The translations under genes and the position numbers were made by a program. 64,000 nucleotides of DNA from Calocera cornea HHB12733 (taxonomy: Eukaryota; Basidiomycota; Dacrymycetes; Dacrymycetales; Dacrymycetaceae). Positions 34,852 to 46,173 of the stretch are shown here, piece after piece. The notes under the pieces are model-generated. The model was given only the letters and a program-made list of their open reading frames with translations, was not told the origin of the DNA and did not search any database. Location of the stretch: contig KV423927.1 of NCBI GenBank assembly GCA_001632435.1, positions 48,115 to 112,114 of the forward strand. The letters run 5' to 3'. Positions within the stretch are counted from its first letter, which is position 1. Each line of letters starts with the position of its first letter.

Positions 34852-35713
34852 TCTTCCGTCCATCTTGCAGTGTCGTAGGTATGTTTGAATAGCTTATTTG
34901 CCCACATGTTTAGGCCATCGGCAAGATACATAAGGTGTAGTGATACAGAATGCGGCTGGCAAGTTATACTTTACACTACCCGACTTGTCTTGCGGAACGA
35001 GTATGGCCCTGGGGAGATCCCATTGGCTCCATTTCATCCAGCGAGACTCCGAGACATCGAGCTTGTCCACAGCACAGTCAGTCGCACTGTAACTTACTCG
35101 CAATTTGCACAAGAAAAATCAACGCAATGCGGGAGAATCCAATGTCCGTGATAAGGAAACCGGAGCAGAGGGACGTCGACGCAGGGGTGCGTTTGGCAGT
35201 TGACGGGGCGCTGTCGTTTGCAAACGCGTAAGGCGGGCGTAGTACAGGCGGGTCTACATAGCTATATACTGTAGGTACAGACAGGGCGCACAGACCACCC
35301 CTACACACTAGGGCCGGTCTCTCATCGGTCTGTTCCCCGACAACAAAGCCAGCTTAAAAAGCAGGATACCGCATCGCTCGCCGCTCTCGCGCAGACGTGG
35401 TGAGCTGTGAGAGGTGAGAGGTGAGATCACAGCGCCACGCCACGGTGCCCAGTCGTGTCCGTGCTCACAGCTAGTGCTGGAGTACTGTGCCTGCTCGTGC
35501 GGAGGGTACATGTTTAGTTGTACATGTTTAGTTGTACCGGTTTAGTGTGCGATGCTGGGCAAGTTCCTTGATCCGACAGGCTGAGAAGTCTTGCAGAGGA
35601 CAGCATGGCCAGGTCCGTCTCCTTCCAAGGGCGATCCGAACAGCGAGATCATACACAGTTCGTTCATTCATTCAGTCCAATCCTGCTGTCACCCGTCCAC
35701 AGCTGCACACTCC
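34852..35713. other. intergenic, no gene seen
   Basis: About 860 nt between APH-like copy 2 and the stop of the RmlD-like gene. It includes a duplicated 13-nt word (TACATGTTTAGTT) at about 35508-35535. No supported ORF. Confidence 0.55.
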
Positions 35714-36912
35714 CTACGCCGCCTGCGCCTGCACCAGGGCGTTCTTCCGCGCCTCTTCCTCCCTGAACCAGCCCTCAAACCACTTGACCACCTCCACGCC
35801 CTGCCAGCTCCTCCCCTCCGCCGGCTCGCCCTCGCCCTCAACAAGCCCAAAGAGCGCGTCAGTCTCCCGCATGCTCAGCCGGCAGTCCCTTGGCCGCTGC
35901 GCGCCCCCCGGCGGAGGGGGCGCCGACTCGTCCGGCTTCTCCGGACGGATGTGCGCTGTGGGCAGGGAGAGGAGGCGGCCGAAGGCGAGGCTGAGCGTGT
36001 ACTTCGAGTAGGCTGCTGGGGCCGTGAAGTGAATTATTGGTGGGAGGGGTTTCTGTAGCTCTGCGTACACACAGAGAGGGAGGGAGATGATCAGCTGCTT
36101 TCAGAGGCCCGGGCCCGGGGAAGGGGAAGGAAGGGAACGGGGCGCACCGACAAGCCTGACTAGGAACGCCGCGACGTCCAGGACGTTGGTGGGGTAGCGG
36201 ACCTGCCAGTCGTCCATCCCGTACACTCTCCCGCTCTGGTCCCGCACCACCTCCTCGAGCACGTTGATCGCCGAGTCGCTCGGCGTCTTCACGGGGCCGT
36301 ACAGCACCGGCACTCTCACTGCGCTCGCGATGCCCGGGTAGGGCGCCAGCGCCTGCTCCGCGAGGTGCTTGGTCCGGCCGTACAGGTTTAGCGGGCGCGG
36401 CTCGGAGGAGGGTGTGTACGGCGGGTGCGTGCCCGGGAAGACGTAGTCCGTCGAGATGCTGATGAGGCGGTGGTGCAGCTGCGAGGCGAGGGCGGCGAGG
36501 TGCGCTGGGACGCCGGCGTTGAGCTGTGAAAGTGTTAGCCCGGGTCGAGCCGCGTTGGTGCAGAAGCAGGAAAGGGACGGGGTGGAAGGAAGGGCCACGC
36601 ACGCGCTCAGCGCCCGCCGGATCCCGCTCGGCCACATCCGGCCTCCTCTCAGCGGCGCAGTGCACGACCCAGTCCGGGGCGAAGTCCTTCCACGCCCGCT
36701 CGACGGCTGCTTTGTCCAGCAGGTCGAGCGGGGTGAGGCCGGGCGCGGAGGAGGTGTGCGAGAGGCCCAGGACTGTATACTGGGAGGGGGGGGCGGTAAA
36801 GGCGCTGAAGACGGCTGAGCCGAGGACGCCGGATGCGCCTGGGAGGGAGGTGGGTCAGTGGGGTGCAGTGGGAGGGAGGGCAGGGCGTACCGGTGACGAT
36901 TATGCGCGTCAT
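35714..36912 (-). CDS. RmlD/MAT2B-like NAD(P)-dependent reductase
   Basis: Four exons on the minus strand, 36891-36912, 36603-36838, 36148-36523 and 35714-36060, give 326 aa. It is an extended short-chain dehydrogenase. The Rossmann Gly motif is TGASGVLGSAV, and DWVVHCAAERRPD, ISTDYVFPG and the active-site YxxxK in NLYGRTK follow in order. This order matches RmlD (dTDP-4-dehydrorhamnose reductase) and the eukaryotic methionine adenosyltransferase beta subunit MAT2B. In fungi, single genes of this type are usually annotated as MAT2B-like, and the rhamnose pathway is otherwise not visible here, so a regulatory role on S-adenosylmethionine synthesis is a fair but unproven guess. The 22-nt first exon is supported by the Gly motif it completes. 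Confidence 0.83.
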
Positions 36913-37410
36913 TGCCCGACAGCGGTGGTCGTTGTTAGTAGCAAGCCTGTGTAGTCCCAGACAGCAGCAGCCCTCGCTCAGCGAGCACTTGACTCCTCCT
37001 CTCCGTCGCCAGCACCTCGCACATTCCGGCACCCCGGCCGGCCAGGGACGTCGCGGCCGAACGATTCCTTTGCAATATCACCTCACGTGACGTGCGCCCC
37101 GACGCGCCTGGGGTGTGTGGCGACCCTACTTTCGCGCTGTCACATCCGAATTCCCTGCGTGTGGGCGGGGGCTCTTCACACCGCCCCCTGTGCTGATCAG
37201 CGGCGTATACTTAAGGTGCAGCGTGCAAGGCGCGACATGGGCTGGGTCTGACAACGGGAGACAGCACTTTCCTTGGTGATACTCCCCTCGACGGCATACC
37301 CCCCCACCCCCACGACGACCCCTCGACGTCGGCCATTAACCAGCGTCGACCGCCGCATCGCCATCAACCCGCGACGGCATCCCCCCCTCCACCGCAGGCC
37401 GATCAACTTG

Positions 37411-37510
37411 NNNNNNNNNNNNNNNNNNNNNNNNNNNNNNNNNNNNNNNNNNNNNNNNNNNNNNNNNNNNNNNNNNNNNNNNNNNNNNNNNNNNNNNNNN
37501 NNNNNNNNNN
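37411..37510. other. assembly gap (100 N)
   Basis: A run of exactly 100 N between GC-rich flanks, the conventional size for a gap of unknown length. The missing sequence lies 46 nt upstream of the start chosen for the next gene, so that gene's 5' end may be incomplete. Confidence 0.98.
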
Positions 37511-37555
37511 CCTCACCAGCCCCTCCTGCCCCTCCCACCAGCCCGCACCCCTCCA

Positions 37556-38782
37556 ATGGCCTTCCAGATATACGTCGACCCCTTGCCCTCCCCGCGGCCC
37601 CCAATCCACCGCTCCCACACCCTCCCCGCCCCGCCCCGCCCCCACTTCGGCCCCACCAAGGGACAGGAACAGTCCTTGTTCTCCATCCTGATGCCTGCCG
37701 TGCCGTCTGGCGCGGCTGCGGGGTCACCGCGCGGGCTGGCAGGGGCGGGGGCGGGCGCGGGAGGGAAGGAGAACCTGGACCCCCTCACCGGCCAGCCAGC
37801 GCGGAAGGAGCCCACCACCTCCAAGTCCAAGTCCAAATCCAAATCCAAGGCCAAGCAGCCGCTCACCGCTCCCCCACTTGGCAAGCCGAAGGCCAACCCG
37901 AGCACGTCCGAGCGGGCGGCGCTCGCGCCCAAACCCCCTGCTGCCGTTGCTGCTGTTGGTACGAAGGCTGGGAAGGGGAAGACGGGCAAGCGGAAGCCTT
38001 CCCAGGCGAGCAAGCGTGCTCTAGCACCGTTACCGATACCGCTGCCGCTCCCCGCCTCGTCCTCCTTCCCGACCCCATCTCCCGCGCACGCCCCCTCCTC
38101 CTTCTCCTTCTCCTACGACACCGCCCCGCCCCTCCCCCCCTCCTGGCCCCTCGCCGAGCTCGACCGCGCCTCGGCCCTGCATCCCCAGATCCCCGCCGAC
38201 ATCGGCGAGCAGTACGACCGGCTCGCGCGCGACCTGACCGTGCTGCCTTTGGCGGACGTGAGTGCGGCGTATGGGGTGCAGGTGTCCGAGGGCGAGGTGC
38301 GTTCCCCTTTCCGGGTACTGCGGTGGCAAGGGGTGGAGGCTGATGTGCACACTTTGCAGGAGCAGCAGGATGGCATGCAGCTCGACCCGGCGCAGGTCCC
38401 GCTGCCCCCCTCCCCCACGCAGGACAGGGTCTTCGCCCCCATCTCGCCTTTCTCTGTCAGGGGACCGGGTGAGGGTGAGGGCAGAGTATCCCCTGTGTGG
38501 GAGCCGCCCAGGAAAAGGGCGCGCCTGCAGGAGCATGAGCTCGAGCTCGGGCCGGGGCAAGGCACGCGGACATCGCTGAGACGGGCGAGGACGTTCGATT
38601 GCTCGCCCACTACCGGACGTTTGCAACCCATACAGCGGCAACAACCGTTACAGCCACCAGTGCACCAGGACCCGCAACACCAACAAGAAGAACAAGATAC
38701 ACAACAACAGCCTCTACAAGGACCGTGCATGCCGGCCCTGGGGATGACGGAAAGCCTCCCGATTTGGGAGGACCTGCTATGA
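37556..38782 (+). CDS. disordered basic protein with KEN box
   Basis: The frame from 37556 gives 408 aa, or 387 aa if a phase-0 63-nt intron (GTGCGT at about 38296 to TTTGCAG) is removed; I think the intron is real because the retained piece is unlike its surroundings. No family is recognised. The protein is Pro/Ala/Ser-rich and disordered. It carries a KEN box (GGKENLDPLTGQ, about residue 78) and a Ser-Lys repeat of about 12 residues. A basic stretch (KAGKGKTGKRKPSQASKR) and an Arg/Lys nuclear-type signal (PPRKRARL) follow, and a Gln-rich tail ends the protein. A KEN box is the recognition signal of the anaphase-promoting complex, so a cell-cycle-controlled nuclear protein is possible. The 5' end may be lost in the gap. 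Confidence 0.6.
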   Translation: MAFQIYVDPLPSPRPPIHRSHTLPAPPRPHFGPTKGQEQSLFSILMPAVPSGAAAGSPRGLAGAGAGAGGKENLDPLTGQPARKEPTTSKSKSKSKSKAKQPLTAPPLGKPKANPSTSERAALAPKPPAAVAAVGTKAGKGKTGKRKPSQASKRALAPLPIPLPLPASSSFPTPSPAHAPSSFSFSYDTAPPLPPSWPLAELDRASALHPQIPADIGEQYDRLARDLTVLPLADVSAAYGVQVSEGEVRSPFRVLRWQGVEADVHTLQEQQDGMQLDPAQVPLPPSPTQDRVFAPISPFSVRGPGEGEGRVSPVWEPPRKRARLQEHELELGPGQGTRTSLRRARTFDCSPTTGRLQPIQRQQPLQPPVHQDPQHQQEEQDTQQQPLQGPCMPALGMTESLPIWEDLL

Positions 38783-39844
38783 CGCCTTTGACTGGTGTCG
38801 AAAACTTCCGCATTTCCCATTTTGCTATTTTCCCAGTTGGTTCTCATTGCCTCTAGTCGTTTGAGTCGCTTTGTTATTCTTTTCTTGGCTTGCGCCGACA
38901 CCTCCATTTCCCACACCTTTGAACCTTTGCTCTGCGCCACTTCGCTCTTGCATCTTGTCGCCCGCGGGCCGCTTCCCGCACAGCCTCTCAACAACCTCCC
39001 CCTCCTGCCCATCTTGCTTTCGCTCTTGCAGTCCCTTCAGTTTGTTATCCGTTATTTTTGCACGACACCTGCTGCCCTCGAGGGCGCATCACGACCTCTT
39101 CCCAAGTTCTTCCTTGTTCCCCTTTCCCCTTTCTCCAGCACTCTCTGCGTTGCGTTTCCCGCCCTGCGCTTCTTGCAGAAATCATAATTCCTTCTTACAC
39201 TCTTCTCACGCCTCTAGTCATCGCGATGTACTGTATCTATAATTGACATGCCTTGTTCCTCTGCCGTCTTGCTTGTGCTGTGGCAGAGTGCCTTGGGGAG
39301 GGGGGGGGATTAGCTGAGTTGGTTTAGCAATAATTTTACACGAGCTGACAGGTTCGGACGGCCAGCGTCGTTTGTGGAGGGGGTTCGTGTGCTCCTTGTG
39401 CGTGCGTCGCTCTTGGTCTGGACTGAAAGATAGGCCGTGTTAACGTGCTAGTCACTTCTAACACCCAAACATGAGCGACGGACTGGCAGCATGAACTAAG
39501 TTACACTGCGCGCCGGCAGCTTCAGTTGGTCGCCACAATACCGCGGTACACCATCAACTCTCGTCGTGACTACTGTATTCATGTGGACGGGGCTTCCGGA
39601 GCTTACACGTCAAAAAGTACTAATAGGGAGACCGCAGGAAAGGGGAATGTCCTGGGCCTCTGACGCGTGCCGAGGGATTTTGGGGAAATAACTCCAGGTT
39701 TCCATGGACACAGGAAAGATAACATATGACATTGTCCTAGAGCCTTGCGTGCTACAAGGTTCCGTTCTTATAACTAGATCCGAAAGTACTATTCGTCAAG
39801 CCATCCAGCCAGTCAGTCAGCTACGGAGGCTGACGCGGACCAGC
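38783..39844. other. intergenic, pyrimidine-rich in its first half
   Basis: From about 38850 to 39180 the plus strand is rich in C and T, which gives long but meaningless open frames. No gene is supported. Confidence 0.5.
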
Positions 39845-41364
39845 CTAGCTGTTGGCGAGTCCCGCGATGCTCGTCGGAAGGCCGGGGAACGAGCAGTTGT
39901 AAGGGGCGAAGACGGGCCCGGCCTTCTCCAGGACGAAACCGTACATCGCATATGGCTGGGGGGCGGCCACTGTGGTGTGTTGATCAGCAGGAACTTTGTA
40001 CGTAGCGGAGGGAAAGTGGGCTCACGGGCTGTCTCCAATATCTCGCCATACGCGCCGCACACGAGCGAGTCGTCCCCTGCCGACGGGGCCTGCCGCTTCC
40101 TACTCGGGTTGGTGCTCGGCGTGTACGTCTGGTTGAGGGAGAACCACTCCCCGCCGAGGTTTGCGCCAAAGTCCTTCGGGTACGCTGCGTACAGCGCGTC
40201 GATCCCTCCCGTCACATCCGCGAGCGTCATGGGGACGACGCGGTTGTGCCAGTTCGGAGGAGGGCGCTCGCCTACGTGGCCCCAGGTACCGTCCTCCAGC
40301 TGCACGGCGCCAAAAAAGGACGAGATCGTCTCGAGGTCCGGAGTGTTATTCTTGGCAGAGGAGGGGAAGGCCTCGTACAGGAAGGTCGCAGCGCCGTAGT
40401 TGTGCAGCTGTGCTGCTTTGAGTCGAGGCACAGCAGGGGGGAGCGAAGACATACGGCAAGCTCGGGGAAGTACAGCCAGGGGTTCTCCACACGCGCGCGG
40501 TCGTACTGCTGCGACCGGTAGAGGGCCATGGCGTTGAAGTCAAACAAGCTAGGAAGAGGTCAGGGAAGAGCTACGGGTTTCCAGAGAGTAGCATACGGGT
40601 TTGAGGCCGACGAGGTGTTCTTTGCCGTCTCAAGCATCATGGCAAACAGCGTCCCGTTGAAGCTGTGGGAGTCGCCGGTCAGGTAGAAGTCGTTGCGCGT
40701 CAGGGACACGTCGCTGGAACACATGTCAGCGAGTATGGAAATACAGAATCGAGGTGCTTACAGCTCGAACGTGCCGTGCTTGCTGACTCCGCCATATTCA
40801 CCGGTAAAGTTCCCGTCCTGGCCGGTGATCAGGGTGGCATCACCTCCGATGGATATCATCTCGGAGATGGGATCGCCGTCGAAAACGAAGCCGAGCATCG
40901 TGAGCGCCACGGCGGTCGCAAAGTCGACATTGTAAACGTTCTGCAGCCCGGCCACCATCTCGGTGTAGGTGGTGATGCCGTCACGGGAGAGGAAACCATG
41001 GTTGGCGAGGGTGTTCAGGCCAGGGCTGTCCGAAACATTCAGCACAGGCGAAAGTAACTGGGCGGGTCACTAACCAAGGGCCACGGTAGGCACCAGGAGG
41101 AGGGTCCTGGTAGTAATGTTTGGTGTCACCGGGAGCGGGCACCTGCACGCCACCCTTGCCAGTGCCGGCCTTTCCGTCGAGCTTCGCACCAGTGTAGGGA
41201 TACTGGTCCGAATACGGCGCTGCAGCACGTCTCAAAACCGCATTCTGTCCGCGTCTCGCAGTGGGAAGCGATCCGAGCCCCGCCATGCGCTTGGCATATT
41301 GAGGATAGGCCTTCACCACCAACGGCGTGGCGGCGAGGAGGAGAGCGACTGTGGTAAAACGCAT
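39845..41364 (-). CDS. secreted heme-thiolate peroxidase (UPO/chloroperoxidase family), copy 1
   Basis: Six exons on the minus strand, 41075-41364, 40762-41025, 40597-40713, 40455-40548, 40026-40407 and 39845-39969, give 423 aa. A signal peptide (MRFTTVALLLAATPLVVKA) starts the protein. Splicing of the first intron creates the heme-ligand motif GPCPGLNTLANHGFLSRDG; the Cys codon is split by the intron. The acid-base motif is ELDVSLTRND where the family usually has EHD or EGD before the Ser. SFNGTLFAMM and DFNAMALYRSQQY follow as expected for Peroxidase_2 proteins. The C-terminus has a Cys (APYNCSF) that may form a disulfide. Such enzymes use hydrogen peroxide to oxygenate or halogenate organic compounds outside the cell. 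A TATA box lies about 60 nt upstream. Confidence 0.88.
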
Positions 41365-43139
41365 GTTGCAGAGTACAAAGTCAAGCTGGTACGGGGATTT
41401 ACCAGACGCCGACGCTTTGAGTTATATAGTCCGAGACCACGCTTCGTACCTGTGTCCGAAGTAGTGGAGCTCTGAACCATGTCCTCCCCCCCGACCTGTC
41501 CATTGCAGAACGCATCAGAAGGCACTCTGCCCTGCTTTTCCGATCCACGTAGGTTATTCGGGTCCAAACCAACAGGGGGAAAAGGCGCAAGCCGGGCCGA
41601 GCTGCGGTGAGCGATGCTCGCAGTCGCGAAGAAGAGGAAGTCAGTGGCCGGGATCTAAAGCTTCGTCCAGAGAAGCATGTGCAGGGTCTCGCCAATTATC
41701 TCGTCAATAGCACGAGATCCTGAGATAAATGAACAACGCTATTTGTGCTGTGTATCCCATTTCTCACGCTGATTCGCGTCCGGCCAAGAAATAATGGTGA
41801 TGTGACTGCTTGTCCCTCCCAAGAGATCGCCATACCAGCCGTAGAGTTTGTGCTGACCATGAGACGTACTGCCCATCGTTTGTTGCTGAAATCCCGGATG
41901 CCGAGAGCTCGTACCGCCGCCCAGCACAGTGGGCACGCAGTGACAACCAAGAGCCGAATGTCGGCTCTTGCATGCCGTATGCGCCGGGCCAGCTGCGCTT
42001 CCCTCGACCCAGTTCTCCGGAGAACCAAAATAGCAACGGCAGACCTCTCGGGCGGGGCAGCACCGCCTGGTCAAGCAGGGGAGATCCAATCAGACACGAG
42101 TTCATACGAATTCTGGATGCAGTGGGCGCTCCGCAGCCGAGATAGACAAGCCGTGTCCCATCTTGCGTAGCTCGGGAAAGGGGGGCCCATGGAGAGACCC
42201 TGAGCAGGCTGGGGTGGAGATGGGCGCTTCTGTCGTGCACGTGAACGACCAAGGCGATGCTGTGCACACGGCAGACAAGGCGGGAAGCTTGCGGCGCCAG
42301 CTCTGCCGCCCTGGCAGCATATGCTCCGAATCCGGTCTCCCCACCCGCTTTGGTTACCAGAACCGCCGAAAGCCTGGTTACTGTACATGTCTGTGCAAGT
42401 TTCCCGACACTTCGTAGCATGGCCCTTACCATGGAACATGCGAAACGTTACTACCACGACCAGGGAACAACGGAAGGAACAACCTCTGTTCGTGCACCCT
42501 GGACGCCTCACCGCTGCACCGCCTTCCTCTCGTGACCGAGGCGCGCAGTCATCCAACATGCGCTCCTGGAGTGGACGCGCGCCGCGTGATCACATTCACG
42601 TTGTGCCTGACCTATGCAAGCTACCTTCGACAACGTACGACTCTAGTTATATTGGCATTCTGGGGTTAAGGTCGAGCGGGACGAACTGTGCAAATATGGC
42701 AAGTTTAGGACTCAATTCGTCGGGCGCATCAGGTCCGGCTGATGCGGTAACTTATGCGTGCCGATCCGCAGAAAGGCCAAGCCTTTCAGATGGGACCGAT
42801 ACTCTGAAAACGATGAGCACCGCACTTCGCAGTTCATCTCAGGCCGCAGCTAGTCCGGGAATAGGCGTGGAAAATGGTAGGCCGACGGCCCACTCATGAG
42901 GAGTAATGAGGCGGCCGGTGGTCGACAATTACCCGGATCTTCAGGAACCTGCAAAGCTTGGGGAACCCATCAGACAGATAGCAGCAGGTTCCAAATGGAA
43001 ACGGGGGCCAAACGATGCTCATCACGATACTCGCCGGGTATTCCTGCACATTGCAAGCTGGATTTTCATGAGCATATGGCATACAACATGGTGGTGGAAC
43101 GGCAATCAAGCCTTGTAAGTACATCTCCGGACCATCCTC
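41365..43139. other. intergenic, no supported gene
   Basis: About 1.8 kb between the peroxidase start and the SRRM1-like stop. The longest frame (41764-42432 minus) has no recognisable features and overlaps equally long frames on the other strand. Part must be the peroxidase promoter. Confidence 0.5.
41422..41428 (-). promoter_or_regulatory. TATA box of peroxidase copy 1
   Basis: TATATAA on the minus strand, 58 nt before the start codon. The same spacing is seen in front of peroxidase copy 2 and the carboxylesterase. Confidence 0.6.
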
Positions 43140-44820
43140 TCACGCTCCGGACGAGCTGCCTTGTGCGCTCTTCCGGCTTGTTAAACTCTTAACGACCTTT
43201 TGCCGCAGGAGCTTCTCCTTGAGCTCGCTCTCCGCCTTGGCAGGATCACTGTAGCTCGGCTGTCAGCATTTCATTAGCTGCGAACTGATCCGCAGGCAGG
43301 ATAACTCACGGCAGGAGCCTTGCCATTCTCCTTCGGCTCGTTGCGTTTTTCCTCGACAGGGGAAGACGATGGGCCGTCGCGGCGCGGTTTCTTCCGCTCG
43401 CGTGCGTCGTCCGAGTCGGGCGAGCGCTCCTTGTCCTTTCTCGAAGAGCGCTTTCTGGCATCGGGCGACGGGCTGCGAGAATCAGGAGGCCGAGCCTCCC
43501 GCTTTGCAGCGCTGCGAGGCGGCGTCCTGTCCCGATCGCTTCTCCGTGGCGGTGAGGGACGTCTTCTCCTATCAGGCGATGGCGACCGGGTGACGTCGCT
43601 GACCGTATCATCGTCGCTGGGCGAGCGCCGCCGGCGACGTGGGGGGCTTCGGTCCCGCCCTCCGCCACGACGAGAGGGCGCAGGCGGCTTCCTGGAATCG
43701 TCCGGAGACCGGCTGTCGCTCCGATCTCTACGAGCGCGAGGAGGTGTTTCGGAAGGCGAGCGTCGGCGATGACGTGGCGGGGTGTCAGATGGAGAGCGCC
43801 GGTGTGGAGGCGGAGTGATGGACGGGGAGCGGCGCCTTCTGGGAGGAGGGCTGTCAGAGGGCGACCGGCGGCGGGGAGGGGATGAGCGACGAGGTGGAGG
43901 AGAACGTGGGCGGTCGTCGCGAGGACCACGACGGTATGGGGGAGGGGAGCGGTCTCGCCCCCGGTCCCGATCATCGTACCGCGGGCGATCGCTCTGCCCT
44001 CCGAAGCCTCCTCTGCCCCTAGCCCTCGTTCCCCATCCACCATCGCGCTCTCTCCCGCCGAAATCTTCCCTCCCACCACCGAAACCGCCACGTCCGCCAC
44101 CAAAGCCTTCGCGTCCGCCACCGAAAACCCCGCGCCCGCGACCCCGTCCTCGCCCGCGATCATCCCCGCGAAAGTCGTCCAGCGGGGGAGCATCACGTCG
44201 CGCGTCAGAGACGCGACGGTCTGCCTCCCCTATCGATCGGGTGCTGTCCGCCAGCTGACGCTCTTTGAGCTCAGCCTTTTTTGCCTCGAGGAACTCAGCC
44301 GGGATACCACCGATCGACTCTTGAGCGCTTAACAGTAGCTTCCAGAGCGTCAGCATGAACTCGACGGTCTTGCCCTCGAGGAAGCCAGTAAGGTTAATTT
44401 GCATCTTCCTTGGGTCAACAGTCTGGCAAGGTGCATATAAGCGGGTTTCAGCACAGTGATGTGGATACGTACGGTTGCGTTGGGGTCTTCCAGTAGACCC
44501 ATCGCGTACTCTACGACGACCTCGTCTTCGAAGCCGAGCAGCTCTATCACCTTGTTGGTAATCCAGGGTCGCATTACGGCCATGTTCACTTTCTTGAGAT
44601 CGACCTGTAACATCCGGCGTGAATATAGGACAAGGGTAATGAAGTGTTGAAGCTCACCTTACGCTCAAACTCAGGCGGAAACTTGAGCGTCCTCAAGAGT
44701 CGCAGCTCCTTGTCGGAGAAGCGATTGTCCTAGCAAGCATATAAGTCACCCAACGGTACATCTTCATGACTGGAGCATTACCTGCTCAGTCGAGGTGCCC
44801 TTGAAGAATGTGCTGTCCAT
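43140..44820 (-). CDS. SRRM1: SRRM1/SRm160-like splicing coactivator (PWI domain, RS-rich)
   Basis: Five exons on the minus strand, 44782-44820, 44658-44729, 44473-44604, 43310-44422 and 43140-43259, give 491 aa. The N-terminal PWI domain is unmistakable: MDSTFFKGTSTEQDNRFSDK, then NMAVMRPWITNKVIELLGFEDEVV, then KMQINLTGFLEGKTVEFM and IGGIPAEFLEAKKAELKERQ. PWI domains bind nucleic acids and SRRM1 bridges splicing enhancers and the exon-junction machinery in the nucleus. Residues about 190-450 form a long Arg-rich tail: first RG/GGRG repeats, then many RSP/SPPRR-type repeats that are SR-kinase substrates. The last exon, with a basic helix (KLLRQKVVKSL), is joined by a good intron. Length is shorter than the animal protein, normal for fungi. 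Confidence 0.88.
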
Positions 44821-45042
44821 GGTGGCCAACGATGAAAGGACAGCGATGGGAGCACGGCCAGGATTGAGTTGGACAAGATCTCTGCGGAAGCAAAAGTGCA
44901 CTGTGCCCTGAAATGAAAGACCGCTCTGGCCGCACACGTCCACGTCTCATACACGGACAGCACCCCCTCGGCGTCGTCCAAAATGTACGCCGCAGCGACG
45001 TCCACCCCAGGCCGGCGACCACCACGATCACGGGGGTTCTCT

Positions 45043-45834
45043 ATGCTCGCCGCCCTCATCCTCCTCGCGTTCGCCCCGCTCTGCACCGCCATAAAATTCG
45101 AGCTGCCTGCCGTGCGGCATCCGACCGAGAAATGCATCTGGAACCATGCGAACGAGAACGTGCTCGTCATCGTCACCGCCAATGTCGCGCCGGGACCGAG
45201 CCAGAGAGTGGACGTGAGCCTGGTGGACGGGAGCGACCATCAGAACGTGTACCTCATGAAGCGAAATGTGAGGGGAGAGACGCGGCTCGCGATCACGACA
45301 CATACCGAGGGAGACTTGGGGGTGTGCTTCACCAACACGATCGACGCCAGTACGTACCTCGTCTGGGAGATATAAGTATCATGCTAATGACATACGCAGA
45401 GGTGCCGATGCAGGACATTGGCCGATACTCCCGCGCAGTAGATCTCGACGTGGACATTGGCGAGGAAGCGATAGACTACAAGTGCGTCCGCTCTCCTTCA
45501 TCGCTATATGCATCTAACATACCCATAGCGCGATCGCCAATCAAGAATCACTATCCGGACTGGAGGCAGAGATGCGCAAGCTGGAGGGGATGGTGAGGGA
45601 GATCACGGACGAGATGAACTACCTGAAGAAGCGGGAGATCAAGATGCGCGACACGAACGGTGCGCCGCCTCCCTCGCTCCCATCCTTGACCCGTCCTAAC
45701 GGTACAATGCAGAATCGACAAACCGACGTGTACAGAACTTCTCCATATTCACGATCGTCAGCCTCATCGGGCTCGGCGTCTGGCAGATATTCCACCTTCG
45801 GACCTTCTTCAGGCGGAAGTACCTCATCGACTGA
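45043..45834 (+). CDS. p24/TMED (GOLD domain) cargo receptor
   Basis: Four exons, 45043-45349, 45400-45481, 45529-45659 and 45713-45834, give 213 aa, the usual p24 size. A signal peptide ([16 protein letters not shown]) leads into a GOLD domain with the two Cys of the family (EKCIWNH and GVCFTNT). A coiled coil ([20 protein letters not shown]) and the [12 protein letters not shown] motif precede one membrane span ([18 protein letters not shown]). The cytosolic tail [11 protein letters not shown] has the Phe-Phe signal that binds COPII. p24 proteins sort cargo between ER and Golgi in both directions. Tail and ESTN motif point to the delta group (Erv25-type). Confidence 0.9.
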
Positions 45835-46173
45835 GGTGTGCGCGGAGAGAGGGGAAAGCGGATCCTGTCTATACCTTTCGCTCGGGTATTCCATTATTCA
45901 ATGGGTTGTTGCACTATCTCAAAAGGTTCCCATGTGAATATTTTGGTCCGAGTGCCAGCGTGACGCTCGATGCTCTCTGCAGTTACGTGGATCTGTTGCC
46001 CATGGTACATTGTCTACACGACCCAGTGCATGACCGTAGCAAACCCCATCAAGCCAGTGGTACAGTGCCCTCATACACTTCCGCCTCACTCTCCCCCCTC
46101 AACCGTTTCCCATAAGCCCACAGCCCTCCCTTCAGTTCCTCCCAAATATTCTCTGGCCTCCCGCTCTCCGCAG

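Noticed and set aside
36101..36665. Long minus frames over the RmlD-like exons in other phases
   Set aside because: Shadow frames in GC-rich coding DNA; only one frame carries the dehydrogenase motifs.
37273..38343. 356-codon plus ORF running through the N gap
   Set aside because: It overlaps the KEN-box frame, is Pro/Arg-rich and depends on N bases being open.
39305..39370. tRNA-like stretch (AGCTGAGTTGGTTTAGC followed by AGGTTCGGAC)
   Set aside because: D-arm and T-arm words are suggestive, but the ends do not pair into an acceptor stem and no good anticodon arm forms.
41026..41074. Loss of the heme-ligand Cys in peroxidase copy 1
   Set aside because: It only seems lost if the intron is read through; splicing makes TGC for the Cys.
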